Positions 1-10,989 of a DNA stretch of 64,000 bases are shown here, one piece after another (the stretch's first letter is position 1; each line of letters opens with the position of its first letter). The position numbers and the translations under genes were made by a program. The notes beneath the pieces were generated by a model. The model did not search any database and was not told the DNA's origin. It saw only the letters and a list, made by a program, of their open reading frames with translations. Source of the stretch: Schistosoma haematobium (Eukaryota > Platyhelminthes > Trematoda > Strigeidida > Schistosomatidae); assembly GCF_000699445.3 (NCBI RefSeq), contig NC_067196.1:82450364-82514363 (forward strand), read 5' to 3'.

Positions 1-65
1 TGGCCGTCCAGTGTTTCCAGGTTCTCCATGTTGGTCTAGCTTCAATTGACTCATGATCTCAACCA
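1..65 (+). repeat. SINE 3' tail (hammerhead-type family), cut by window edge
   Basis: The first 65 bases match the 3' part of two other repeats in this window (35,461-35,506 and 40,570-40,640). They share the CCAGTG-TTTCCAGG block, a GGTCTAGCTTCAATT stretch and the closing TCATGATCTCAA motif. In the other copies this block directly follows a GGACGAAAC sequence of hammerhead type, which would lie just outside the window here. Assignment rests on similarity to the internal copies only. Confidence 0.6.
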
Positions 66-3000
66 TTCAACATTTTAAGAAAAGTAATATATCATTACAA
101 AAATGATGTCATAGGATATTTACTGACTGGAAGATGTATTTCAACGGTGGAAAAAAGTTGCTTATTCTTTAACTTACTTTTAAATGTATCATAGTTATGG
201 ATAAGATTATTTATTAGAAGCATAAATAATGATAACAATAATAAATAATAATTAACAAATGTTCTACGCATTAAGCACCTGATCTCTTAATCATTCAATA
301 CTACTGAAATGAATTATAAATTTGATATGATTGAAAAAAAGTCAATTTTCGATTGATTTATTCATTATGAGTTTAGTTCAGTATTAATTCCGTTTTTATT
401 CAATGTAATGATTACTCAATGTGGTATTTGTTTTCTTTCCACCTATGATATTTTATTCTGTATAATATGCGATATTCTTGTATTCGATTGACATGAACTA
501 TTCTCAGTCTGTGATTTGTTGTAACTAAGTATTTTTCATATATGTGATTTCATCCTAATTATTAATCAAAATGGGTGTAAAATCAATATATAAATGAGTG
601 TATTTTCTACTAAAGTCGTCGTCATCGTCGAGGTGTTTTGGGGTTAATAAATCACCACTTATACCAGTCTTTGTGCTCTTATTTTCGCATCGTGGGAACC
701 GCAGAGGTCCATCGTTCCGAGTATAAGTGATAAGCGTTTCCGACATAACAATCAGCGACGACCAGATACAAAAAGTAGCATTAAACGAGCCAAGACAATA
801 AGCATTCAATTGACAAATTATAACAAAATGAATGATATTTCTTAATATTATTTATCGTAAAATAATTTTCTTCACGTAATGAATAACAATGAAGATTTTA
901 TTCTACAATAAAACAATTAAAAACAAATATTTTCCTTCAATAAATATTCAATCTGTCATGCTAAATGAAGAGTGATCTATTTGAAAGATAATAAATAGAA
1001 TATCTCGTTTACTTTTGTTTCATTTCAATTCATATATTATAATAAAATTTAAATCTATATTGTAGAGTTATGGTATTAAACCAAAACATTGATTACCTAC
1101 GTTTCTCTTTTCTAGTATGATGAGTTAAGGAAATGAAATTTATGAACTGAATCAATTGAGAGTTAAAACAACAGTATTTTTGACATTAGATTTTAGGAAT
1201 TGTCCACTTGTTGACGTAACTTGTACGTCACGGAGACAGTTATTATTATATTTTCTACTTCATACTTCGAGATATGTTAACCTAAATGAAAGGAAAAGAG
1301 ATAGTTTATCAAGAAGCAATTCATTTTTGTTGTATTCTATTAATTAATATTTTTACTTATAATCTACCTTACAATAAGGTATTGATTTAACGTTTAGTGA
1401 CATTCGTCTTATTGAAAGCTAAATGCCTCGGGAGTTGTCCGTAGCAGTCATCCTCTCACCGTTTCCTGTACCTCTGGATATCATTTCACACTAATCCTTG
1501 TGGCTTATATACACATTTATAATTTGTATGCCACCCTTTCTGTGCAAGAGAGTGACTATCCATATTTGTGAAATTCTTTTGTAACCCCTGTACTAATTTA
1601 AAACTTGGTGCTAATAGAGCGACAATCAACTACAGTCTTGAAATTACAGGTTACTATGATGTTTTATTCTATACAGGATGTAAAAGATTATTATTAAACC
1701 ATTTACATTTTTAATTTAGTCTACTTCAAAGTACAAAACACATGTAGTCTATAATTGTCTTCTATTTCAATTCATCATACAGCTTTCCATGATTTTATAA
1801 AATATTCTTGTTTTTAACAAACTACTGATTAAAAGGATGTAAATGTAGTGCAATTGACTAAAACACCTGCTTATATCTCTGCATTAGTTATATGTTGAAC
1901 ATTGAATTCATGAATTATAACACATTTATTCAGTTGATAAAAACATCGCTTACTGTTCTACCTATCCTTATGTTTTTTTTTTTTTGAGAAAATAAACTTT
2001 TCTATAAGAAGACATCAATTCCAGCTTATAAGCAGTTTGAAGAATTCGTTGAATGTAGTATGAATAACTCAATTATAACTAAATGAGCACAAATAGTGCT
2101 GTGAGATTTCTAGTTTAGAGTATATTTATTTTATAAATTATGGATTTTATAATTTGTAATAAAAGACGTTTGGAGACTATTTAGATTAATGAATTCAATG
2201 TTAGCCAAATGTAATATGTGGTGATATGACATCGCCAAGTAATCACTATTCATGTGATCGAATTATTGATATAAAACCCCATGCAGAACTCAAGATAGCT
2301 GGTCAGCAGAATGGGTGTTTTTCGTTTAATTAAATAACATGGAAAAAATGCTTATAACTAAGAGTCATGAACTTTTGAACGTGTTAATTTTGTAGGTGGG
2401 TCACTGTTCAGTGAATTAAGACCCAGTTGATTATATTAAAGTATCTAATTTATTTCGGCTAGGTTACCATCGAAATGGGAAAGGACTGGATATGTTTCAT
2501 CCTAACAAGATATTCCTCAGCATCTACTAACAACCTTATCAGTGAAATAAGCTTAAATCATCGAGGTTTTGGGCAAGTGAGTTACATCCTCAAGGCGTTA
2601 TTCAATAGCTCACAATTTCAACTTCGATCGACTTACTATATTTCACATCAATCATCCGATGGCATCTGTGATGCCTGTTTTGATCACCGTTAATCGTCTC
2701 CTCATTCTAGAACTTAAGGAAGTCTCTTCATAGCAGAATAAGAGGCCTCATTCCTGCAATACGTATCATTTACAAGTGATTTTTCTACTCAAATTTATTA
2801 AATCACGCGTATCTTAAAGCCTAAATTCTAATTGTTGAGTAGTCTTGATATTTGAATGATATAAAATTTTAAACACTTAGGAATATTCTGTGTATAGAAA
2901 TATCTGTAGTCAGAAAAGTCTTCTGCAGCCTAAATGAGTTCTATGTACTTGACATTCAAGTATGCTTTTTACATAATCCTTATTAAAGTAAAACAGTCAA

Positions 3001-3960
3001 ACATATGTGAAAACGTTTTGTTGGATGGGCTATTCGAGAGTTAGCTTACGTTGTGGGTAGTATTGATCACGGACTGACCTCTGTTAAGGTGCTATTCGTT
3101 ACATGAAGATCTGTGACACTATTAACATGAATACCACTCAGAAGAATATATATTCTCAATAATTTTTCACCTGGCTTTATAATTTCGTGCAAAATTGTTC
3201 ATTATAGACTGAAGTTTCATTTATATAACCTACAGGAGGAAAGAATGTATGAAATCGTACATATGTTTGCATATTACACAAACTTATTACTTGTTCGTTT
3301 GATTAGATCATGTCTATGTGGACGAGGTGTAAGACGAGACACTGCTGTTTGTCTTTTGACTAAACATTTTAATCATTAAAGACTATACAAAGTTTTGGTT
3401 GAAAGATTGTTTAAAACTAATGGAAGGAAACCTTTATTTTATGCATGAATGTCTAACTTTGTTGATCTAGCGATAATCGCACAGATATGAAAACACCGAA
3501 TTTATAGACGATGAAGAGATATAGTTGTTTTGCGGAATTAATCTTTAAAGTTAACGGCGTTCATGAATTTCCAAATGAATATTCAGTGTATCATGCTTTT
3601 CCATAAGTCGCTTAACTAATTAATAATGCGATGTCAAGGTTTCTGACATTTATCAAATCAACTAAGTAGTTTTGCATTCCAAAGTAATTATTCTCAAGAA
3701 AACCGAACTCATTAAGTTTATTAAAGTACAGATAAATTGTTGTAATAAACTACTTATGGAATATCGTCGTCATCATTAAATTTATGTTTCTCTGTGAAAT
3801 TTATTTCACTTTAGCACTGTTTTGTTCGGGGCTTTATAACTCGTAAGTATTCATACTTTATACGTCGAGCATCTAAAACTTCGGATATAAAAGTAACACG
3901 TTCAGACGAGAACTCTACTAGCTGACTGTGATGTTGATAATGAGATTTTTATCAATTAAT
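66..3960. other. AT-rich flank, no recognisable gene
   Basis: About 3.9 kb of AT-rich sequence with only short chance ORFs in either strand. There is a T-run near 1,974-1,985. No domain, RNA gene or repeat shared with the rest of the window was recognised. It may contain old unrecognisable transposon remains. Confidence 0.5.
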
Positions 3961-3965
3961 GATCC

Positions 3966-4157
3966 ATCTCTTACAACACACTACAAATTCTGGCATCCGC
4001 TGACAACGGTTTGAACGTTAATATATTACCTGAAATCGCTAATTCCATTAACGAACGTAACCAGCTTCATACAGCCCTAACATTGACCAGCAATAAAGTA
4101 GATGCTTTGGTGAAGAAGGTTGATAGGTGGAGGGCTGATGGATTAACAATTGCATGA
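3966..4157 (+). pseudogene. Short open relic of unknown protein
   Basis: A 63-codon open stretch without a clear ATG runs from just after two stops to a TGA at 4,155. Its conceptual peptide has a protein-like, amphipathic composition (for example EIANSINERNQLHTALTL followed by KVDALVKKVDRWRADG), suggesting a helical or coiled-coil segment. I do not recognise the family. It may be a remnant of a transposon ORF1/gag-like protein, or chance. It has no coding neighbour in frame. Confidence 0.25.
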
Positions 4158-4496
4158 ACATCTCATAAATACCCTCAAAATCTACCATGTGACACTCAAT
4201 ACCGACCTCTTGTTTGGTTTAAGTCTGTGATTTCGTGGGATTCGACAGCACTTAGCTATACTTTACGTTGATAAGTAATGATAAAATATAGTTCCTTAAT
4301 TAGATTGATATATATTATGCAACTTGACCATGCTTGTGAACAACGTAATAACATGAATCAAATACAATTGTTTAGCTACATTTATTTCATACTTCCGTTT
4401 AAGCAGACAGATAATTAGGAAAGCATTCATACGAATATTCGTTAAGATTAGAACGAATAATTTGACAGAAATTGGGCGCCGAGTATAGAGAAGTCA

Positions 4497-4691
4497 TTAT
4501 ATGTGAAAATTATATTTGAAATAATCTCAGCGATTGAAATTTAAATAATTCCAACGTTTCGTCCAGTAAACTTGTGTGAACTTTTTTTTGACTACTACCC
4601 TGAAGAAGTTCACACAAGTTTACTGGACGAAACGTTGGAATTATTTAAATTTCAATCGCTGAGATTATTTGAATTATAATTTTCACATATA
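4497..4691. repeat. Foldback (hairpin) element with ~87-bp arms
   Basis: Left arm 4,497-4,583 and right arm 4,605-4,691 are near-perfect reverse complements separated by only 21 bases. The inner parts (including GTCCAGTAAACTTGTGTGAA and its complement) match exactly; the only differences seen are a few bases near 4,514-4,520. No ORF is present. It resembles a MITE/foldback element. A diverged single-arm copy that keeps the loop sequence is at about 58,440-58,540. Confidence 0.9.
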
Positions 4692-4829
4692 GTGGATTAG
4701 AAAAGCAGTTTAGGGACGGCAAAACTTGCTCAGTCAAAATAATACACGTTACTCGAGTGCTAGGAGGAAGGAGGCAGACAGTCTAAAAGTTAGTGTACAG
4801 ACATATACACACATAAGTCGCATAAGAGT

Positions 4830-5197
4830 TGTTAGGATAGTCGGAAAAATATACCAATAATTATCGTGTTAAGTCTATGGTGGCCGTGGACCTTAAATGT
4901 ACACTCCCTATTGGTCGATGTTTATTTCACTTGTTAAATATTGTGTAAATGTTGTTCTATATTTTATGGTACGATATGATTTGTTTGTTTGGTATATAAA
5001 TAGAGTATGTCTGAAATACAGTGATTCATAACTCAGAGGCTGTGACCTGTGTTCTTGACTCAACTGGCTAGGACAGACAGCGAAGCAGGGCCAATCAGGG
5101 CACTAGGTCGTCCACGAACGTGTTTACGTGTCACTGTCACAGAAGCGATCGATAAATACGCTGCCTATAAAAACCTGCAGTCCCACACGTTACAACA
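4830..5197 (+). repeat. Candidate solo LTR
   Basis: The segment starts TGTTAGGATAG and ends GTTACAACA, so it has LTR-like TG...CA ends. Inside is a TATA-like box, TATATAAATAGAG (about 4,992-5,004), followed by a GC-richer downstream part, as in LTR R/U5 regions. No second copy was found in the window, and the 3' boundary could instead be near 5,081. Family unknown. Confidence 0.3.
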
Positions 5198-6187
5198 AGA
5201 GTAGAATTAATAAAGATGCGAATGAGAAAGTTACATGTATAGATGGTCACAAATGATAATTAACAAAACAGGGCTATCAAGATTATAAAAATCACCCAAA
5301 AGTATCATGCTATTTGAATTATTAACGTCTTTTTAAGATCTAAAACAAGCTCTCATAGGCATTTAAAGAGAGAAGCCACTATGTATCCATAAATTCGTCA
5401 GCGAGACCAGAAATAATTGAGTCACCCTGAATATAATGTCAATCTCCCGACTAGAAAATATCCACTTATATTGATGAGAATTTAAAACACGATCTCATAC
5501 AACGCATTAAAGGTAACAAGGACTATGCTGCAAAGAATTTTCCATGGAAAACACTAGCTATATGAAAAGCTATGACAATTTATATAGAGATTAAATGACT
5601 ATAGTGATTCGATAGAGTATAATGAGTCCAGAACATATTTAATATCACACAGACCACGTAGCAGTAAATAAATCGCTAAACTAAATAGTTCTGTAAGTCT
5701 TCGACATTGATTCTGACCTCGTCAGTTTTGCTGGACACATCCAGCTGAATGCGCTCAGTTACGCATCCGTACAAAATCATGAGTGGATATGCCATTCTAC
5801 GAGTCTCTCGCAACTGTCAGCCAGCTAAGACCAAACACTTCTCGACACATAGACAGCCTTCTAAATATATCTTCACACTCACTCATTTCTAACTTCTAAC
5901 CTGACTGGGTTGGTGTACTTCGATTATAAAGGTGTTACTTGTAGAGACATTGTCTAACTCCGAATACCTGTGACATCGTTGAACTCACTCAAAGGTAGAT
6001 CAGACACTTATGTCCGACATTCCATAAAGTAAACTTAGCTAGTGTTATCAAGCGGTATGAAGTACCTGAATTTCGGGAAGTGTTATGTCGTGTCAAGACA
6101 TGAAAGGCACTGTTAAATACGGGTTAACAACAAGTTTAAATGATAGACATAAATAAGGACTTAACGTTCCTGTGAATACCTCGTGTT
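5198..6187. other. Flank between candidate LTR and BEL/Pao remnant
   Basis: Non-coding and AT-rich except for 5,700-5,930, which is one copy of a repeat pair listed separately. Some of it could be worn gag/protease sequence of the BEL/Pao element downstream, but no recognisable reading frame survives. Confidence 0.35.
5690..5930. repeat. Unnamed repeat, copy A
   Basis: This segment is a diverged copy of 10,305-10,545. Shared landmarks in the same order are AATAGTTCTGTAAG / AATAGCTCTGAAAG, ACATTGATTCTGACCTCGTCA / ACATTGACACTGACCTCATCA, CAGCTAAGACCA / CAGCTTAGACCA, TTCTCGACA / TTCGACATA, and TTCTAACCTGACTGG / TTCTAATTTGGCTGG. The family and its orientation are unknown. Confidence 0.55.
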
Positions 6188-7263
6188 TTACCCATAGAAG
6201 AAATCGGACGAGTAGTGAACAGATCTGTAAAGCTCGAGGTTATGAAAGATAACAGTCTTTTGGAGAAATATCAAGTTGTGGTGAATAAACATTTAAGTAA
6301 GGGCTACATCATTGAAGCTAGTGAAGAGGAATTTGAACATGATGCTGTTTGTTGGTATATTCCTCATCATCATGTTATCAACCCTAAAAAGTCTGGAAAA
6401 TTGAGAATTGTTTTTGATTGTGCGGCTGTCTATCGAGGTTGTTCTCTTAATGATCAGCTTTTGAAAGGATCAAATGTTGTAAACAGTTTGACTGGTGCAC
6501 CTTTACTATCCAGATTGGGTGAAATAGGATTAGCCTTTGATAATGAAATGTGTTCGGAGAATTCGGTTAACATTAAGCAATATAATGTTGGTGGGTCTCG
6601 TGATGAATCTCACGGAAAAGTGACTCACAATTCATTTGTACTTACAGGAGATTTGATGTTTGTATTGGACTTGCGTAACAACACTACTAAGCAGTGTTTC
6701 GTACGATTTAATCTGTGGCTAATGATTATTGGGAGAAGAGCTTCTTGTTCTGCTGACTCAAATAGTTGTTTGTGTGTGAATATACAATGGTGCCTGAAGC
6801 CGTGTGTTAGGGTTATTCATCTTTTAAAAGAAGTAGAAGAGCCTAACAATGTTATGATTCGGAATCAGAATAAAGAGTTCGCGGTTAATAAAGGAATTAA
6901 TGGATTGGTCCTCTATATGGGTTTATTTATCCATGTTTACGTTAGCGTATATGAACTTCTATGGAGGATGAAGCATTTTGTTAGATGGTTGATATTGCGG
7001 TTGTTTATGTTGGCGCAAATGTTTCGGAAACGTATGTCTAAGGAATATGTTCCATTGTTGCAACTTAGACACAAATGGACTCAACCAGAGATGAACATAG
7101 GAGAGAGTAACTTGGTGACCACATGTACTGGGTTTTTAGAGAAAGACAAATGGTTATTAGGTCTGGTAAGGAAAGTGATACCTAATAGTGATAAGTTAAG
7201 ACCAGTGGAGTTGCGGACAAGCAAAGGGATCTTGGTAAGAGATATTTGAAAACTGCGTCTAGA
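6188..7263 (+). pseudogene. BEL/Pao retrotransposon pol remnant (internally deleted)
   Basis: An open frame of about 344 codons (ATG at 6,215 to a stop at 7,247). Residues ~15-110 are BEL/Pao reverse transcriptase N-terminus: WYIPHHHVINPKKSGKLRIV, FDCAAVYRG, SLNDQLLKGSN. Residues ~265-344 match the C-terminal DUF5641-type domain of BEL/Pao polyproteins: EYVPLLQLRHKW, then KWLLGLVRKVIP and TSKGILVRDI. The in-frame KLRLE that normally follows lies just after the stop. Everything between (most of RT, RNase H and integrase) is missing or unrecognisable, so this is a deletion derivative whose frame stayed open. The 3' LTR follows at 7,400. It was presumably a Sinbad-like schistosome BEL element; the family name is an inference. 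Confidence 0.8.
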
Positions 7264-7399
7264 AGTTGTAGATATTAGGTAGCTACTCGGATCCCTAGGC
7301 GTACTGGTGTAAGTCCTAGGGATCACGAGATTGTTGGTATATTGAGTGTTTGTTGTTGATTGTTTGTGATGCATATACTTGGATTCTTTTGGTCGGGAG
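7264..7399 (+). other. BEL/Pao 3' untranslated spacer
   Basis: Short non-coding stretch between the end of the pol remnant and the LTR start, as expected in a BEL/Pao element. No polypurine tract stands out clearly. Confidence 0.4.
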
Positions 7400-7770
7400 T
7401 GTTACGGGAGAACTGAAGACATTTGGCGGATTAAAACCTTTCATTGTACATTAATAATTTACTGTGTTTTTGGATGTAATTGTTTTACTTAACTTTTGAA
7501 CTTGTTTGTTTATATCATTATTTCGGACATTTTGGTTTGTCTTTGGTTTGGTATTTTGGTGCTCTCTTTATCTTTGGTTTGGTACTTAGGAGTTTTGCTC
7601 CGGGAACCTACAAAATTGAAGAACGACATTTGATCGATTATTTGTGAATTACGAATAAATTTGGTATCTATATTGGAGCTTGGTTCTGTTGTTAATTTGG
7701 GTTCGTAATTTGCAAGTAAATCGATAGTCTGTACTTCAGTAACTGGAACGAGCAAAACTCGGACGTAACA
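7400..7770 (+). repeat. 3' LTR of the BEL/Pao element
   Basis: A 371-bp segment beginning TGTTACGGGAG and ending CTCGGACGTAACA. The ends form a perfect 7-bp inverted repeat, TGTTACG/CGTAACA. Its place directly downstream of the BEL/Pao C-terminal domain supports the call. No matching 5' LTR was seen upstream, so the element is 5'-truncated. Confidence 0.75.
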
Positions 7771-9783
7771 TTCGATATAAATAATGGGGAGTGTAAATCG
7801 TGTAAAAAAATAGGGAAGTAAATGAATACTTGAGCTTTATTGTGTTCACACTTATTTAGATGTTTCTGGCAAATTATTAGCCACTCAACCTAAGTTGTTA
7901 TAAACTCATGACAGTTGACAAGAGACTGTATGCAGTGCCAGACATTGGAGACTCAGAACCAAACAACATCACCTTCAGGACTACTTCATTTACAGGACCC
8001 AAGGTTCGATAGCATACGTGTCGACACTGTCATACTGATACCATCTCCAGATGAGTGAGTGTGTAATATCGTTTTTGAACGTTTTGTGTAACAGTGTATT
8101 GAGGTTCCTTCACGTTCACACGTTCGTAATGCATTCACTTTTTTTAATTTCGAAAACAAAGTTATTCTTCATCATTTTGTCAAAAGTATATTACATTGTT
8201 CTTCCCATTCTGAATGAGAAGGCTATTATTCATTTTTCATTTCAGTTTTTGTTTTCTCAAGTTTATACTGGATTTCTTTGACTCTCACGAACTACATCTA
8301 TGTTGTTTGATTGATATTTGGTCATGGAGGCCGTTGTATTCATTCGCTGCCTGAGTTACCTGGAGTTGTACGTTTTTGACGCTTAACAAGCGTTTATGTC
8401 TGACAGTTGCGGAAAATGCTTTGATTCAAGGGGTTTGATCGCTTGTCGCTCGATAGATGTTGAAAAAATACGTTGTCTGCCGTCAACAGGTGTTGTGTAT
8501 TTCCTAAAATCATATTTCCTTTTCGTTGTAGCTTCGTCCTAACGACCCAGGACAACACTGCCATGGAGTGTCGACGTGGTCTATATACGAATAATAATAA
8601 CAGCTTTCTATGTTAGGTGGAATCGAATGCTGCTAATGCGTCAGCCCTAATTTCGCACTGGCTCATCAAGACTATCCCATGACTGTGGTCTGTAAAAATG
8701 TACTGGGTGTAATGAGAGTAGCTAGGCGTAAAGGGCAGCCTAATTGAGCATCTGAGTTGCCTATTCCTGCCATCTAAATATTTCAACAAGTTATCTATTT
8801 TTGTTTGTTTTAATATATCATTATGTTTATTAATCGCATGACCTATTCTGCTGCGTTTCTGAAAAGTGTACAACCTTTCGTTGTCAAAGTTGCAAAAAAC
8901 TCAATAAGAGACAATGTGGTTGCTGGCAATATACAGCGAAAAGAATGCACATTATTCAGATGTTCATTCACTGAACTGCTGACATTTAACTGGCGATCAC
9001 TCGATATTTATCGCCAGGACCGACCAAGAAGAAAGAAACGGAAACTTGTTGAAATACTTTACGCTGAGAATTCTATATTGTACCAAAAATATAATATTGA
9101 ATAAAGCTGATGATAATAATAAATAATAGTAATAAAATCTCATTCGATCTTTTCTCTTGACTTCAGCACTAATGTCCCAATTTAGACTAATCAATCAAAC
9201 CCCATGATCCGAAAAAACCAAAAACGTCAGCCTGGTTTATTACTTGACGATACCATCCTCGGTACGACCTAACTTGTATCCATTTTACTCGGAAAGTATC
9301 GCCCTCAATCTAATGCTTATACGACACTGTTAGAGGGTTATGATAGAAAATTCCCGGAAACACAGAGTAAGTACACAAGCAACCACCAGCTATAATGGTT
9401 TTTTGTAAAACTTGAATTATTAGTGATATCAAAGCCAATGATCTACTTCTTTTCAGGTTCCAGATTTTCTGTAATAACTAATCTGCTACCGTGGATGATG
9501 AGGTTGTGCTACATTTTTGAACATATGTTAGGGTTCATGAAGTCTCAGTTCCTCAAATAAGCCACTTAGATGCCTTTAAGTCGAGCTTAATTTATACATG
9601 TGGCTCTCGTCTGGTGGGCATACTTTACGAATAACACAAAAAGGCTTTCTTCATGAAAAGATCATTCTCTTAAGCATGTGTAAGAGCTTATTTCCTGTAA
9701 AAATGAATTATTCTTGATCGTGTTTTTGAGCGGCTTTAATGTTATTAATCGCTTCTCCACAGACAATAATCCTAAACTGATTA

Positions 9784-9832
<49 letters not shown>

Positions 9833-10304
9833 CTCGGTGTACCCAATGAGGGTCTAACAGACATGTCTTTGAGTTTTCTAACCACCCGAATAAACCACTT
9901 ATTCGGAAGAGGTACACGTAAGACGGAACACTAAAGAGCTCACGTAAAAAGTTGTAACACATTCCAGGGTTCGCACATTTAGCTTGCCTACGTAAACACA
10001 AGCGTTTCGACTCCCACTTGCATTATCATGTCTTTCCTTTCCAGAACAACTGCATAAGATGAAAAATCAAAAACAGATTCGACAAATGAGATCCTTTGTC
10101 GCACATTTCTAATGATTAGTATTTTGCACCATACGGCTCTGCATAGTAGGAAAAAGATGGCCAAATGCTTCTGGACACGGTATTCTGTCAGCAGTCTTCA
10201 CTGACATAAAGCTCGTGGAGTTTAAACGCTTGGTTTGTCACTTCATAGGATCCTCTCGATCTCACTGTGTTAGGGGAAGGAGATTTGACGTCGAATAAGC
10301 CCTC
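7771..10304. other. Gene-free flank
   Basis: Mixed-composition sequence without recognisable genes. Several short ORFs lie here, but none shows a known motif. It contains the (TA)n microsatellite at 9,786-9,831. Confidence 0.45.
9786..9831. repeat. (TA)n microsatellite, ~23 units
   Basis: Uninterrupted TA dinucleotide run of 46 bases. It is the longest pure dinucleotide array in the window. Confidence 0.97.
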
Positions 10305-10545
10305 AAAATAAATAGCTCTGAAAGCATTCAACATTGACACTGACCTCATCAATTTTATTGAACACGCTCTAGATGAGGGCTCTCGGTCAGGCCTCCACAT
10401 CAAATCACCAATGTGTACACCGTGCTACGTACACTTTCCGAAAACTAGACAGCTTAGACCAGGAACTCTTCGACATACCGAATACCTCTCAAATATACAT
10501 TCGAACCCCTCCATTCATGATTTCTAATTTGGCTGGCTTTGAGAT
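10305..10545. repeat. Unnamed repeat, copy B
   Basis: Diverged partner of 5,690-5,930 (landmarks given there). The reverse strand has a run of open codons (10,188-10,403), but no family was recognised. It lies about 0.45 kb upstream of the first recognisable CR1 coding sequence. It could belong to the 5' region of that element, but the other copy is not next to a CR1. Confidence 0.5.
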
Positions 10546-10989
10546 CCTGCAACTATCAAAGTGCTGCTTACAAAACCTTTGTCAAATCCTGAATATCCGT
10601 AACATATTTCGGTTCACGGATCTTCCTACCTGAATCTTTAGTGACAGTACTCTATGCTGAATCTTCCGAAAGTGTTTGATGATTACGTTAGCTCTGTAAG
10701 TACTAAGTGTGATCACTTCTGGTGTTATTCCTCGATCATTTCTGTTATTAACTAGATCGTTTCGACCCTTAGTTCGTGGAGGGAAAACAACAAGAATCCC
10801 ACCTTTACACAAACACAAACATTCTTCGGCGTGCTAATAGCAGATCACAGCAAACAAACAGTTTCGTATTTTTCCCAAGAAAAGTTAAGTTGAACCTGAA
10901 CACACCAGAAAACCTGGGAAATCAATAACGGTTCATGATGACTCTCTCATAGTCACGAGCCTTAAAGATAACCCTGACCTTCCCCTCAG
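10546..10989. other. Spacer before CR1-like element
   Basis: No gene recognised. It may include the 5' untranslated part of the plus-strand CR1-like element that becomes recognisable at about 10,990. Confidence 0.35.

Noticed and set aside
4597..4640. Hammerhead-like string CTGAAGA...GGAC-GAAAC in the right arm of the foldback
   Set aside because: An extra A disrupts the junction to stem II, the putative stem II is weak, and no cleavage triplet or stem I partner is in place. The same bases are better explained by the long palindrome.
8823..9104. 93-codon plus-strand ORF upstream of DIP2
   Set aside because: Overlaps other chance ORFs on both strands and shows no recognisable domain or splice context.
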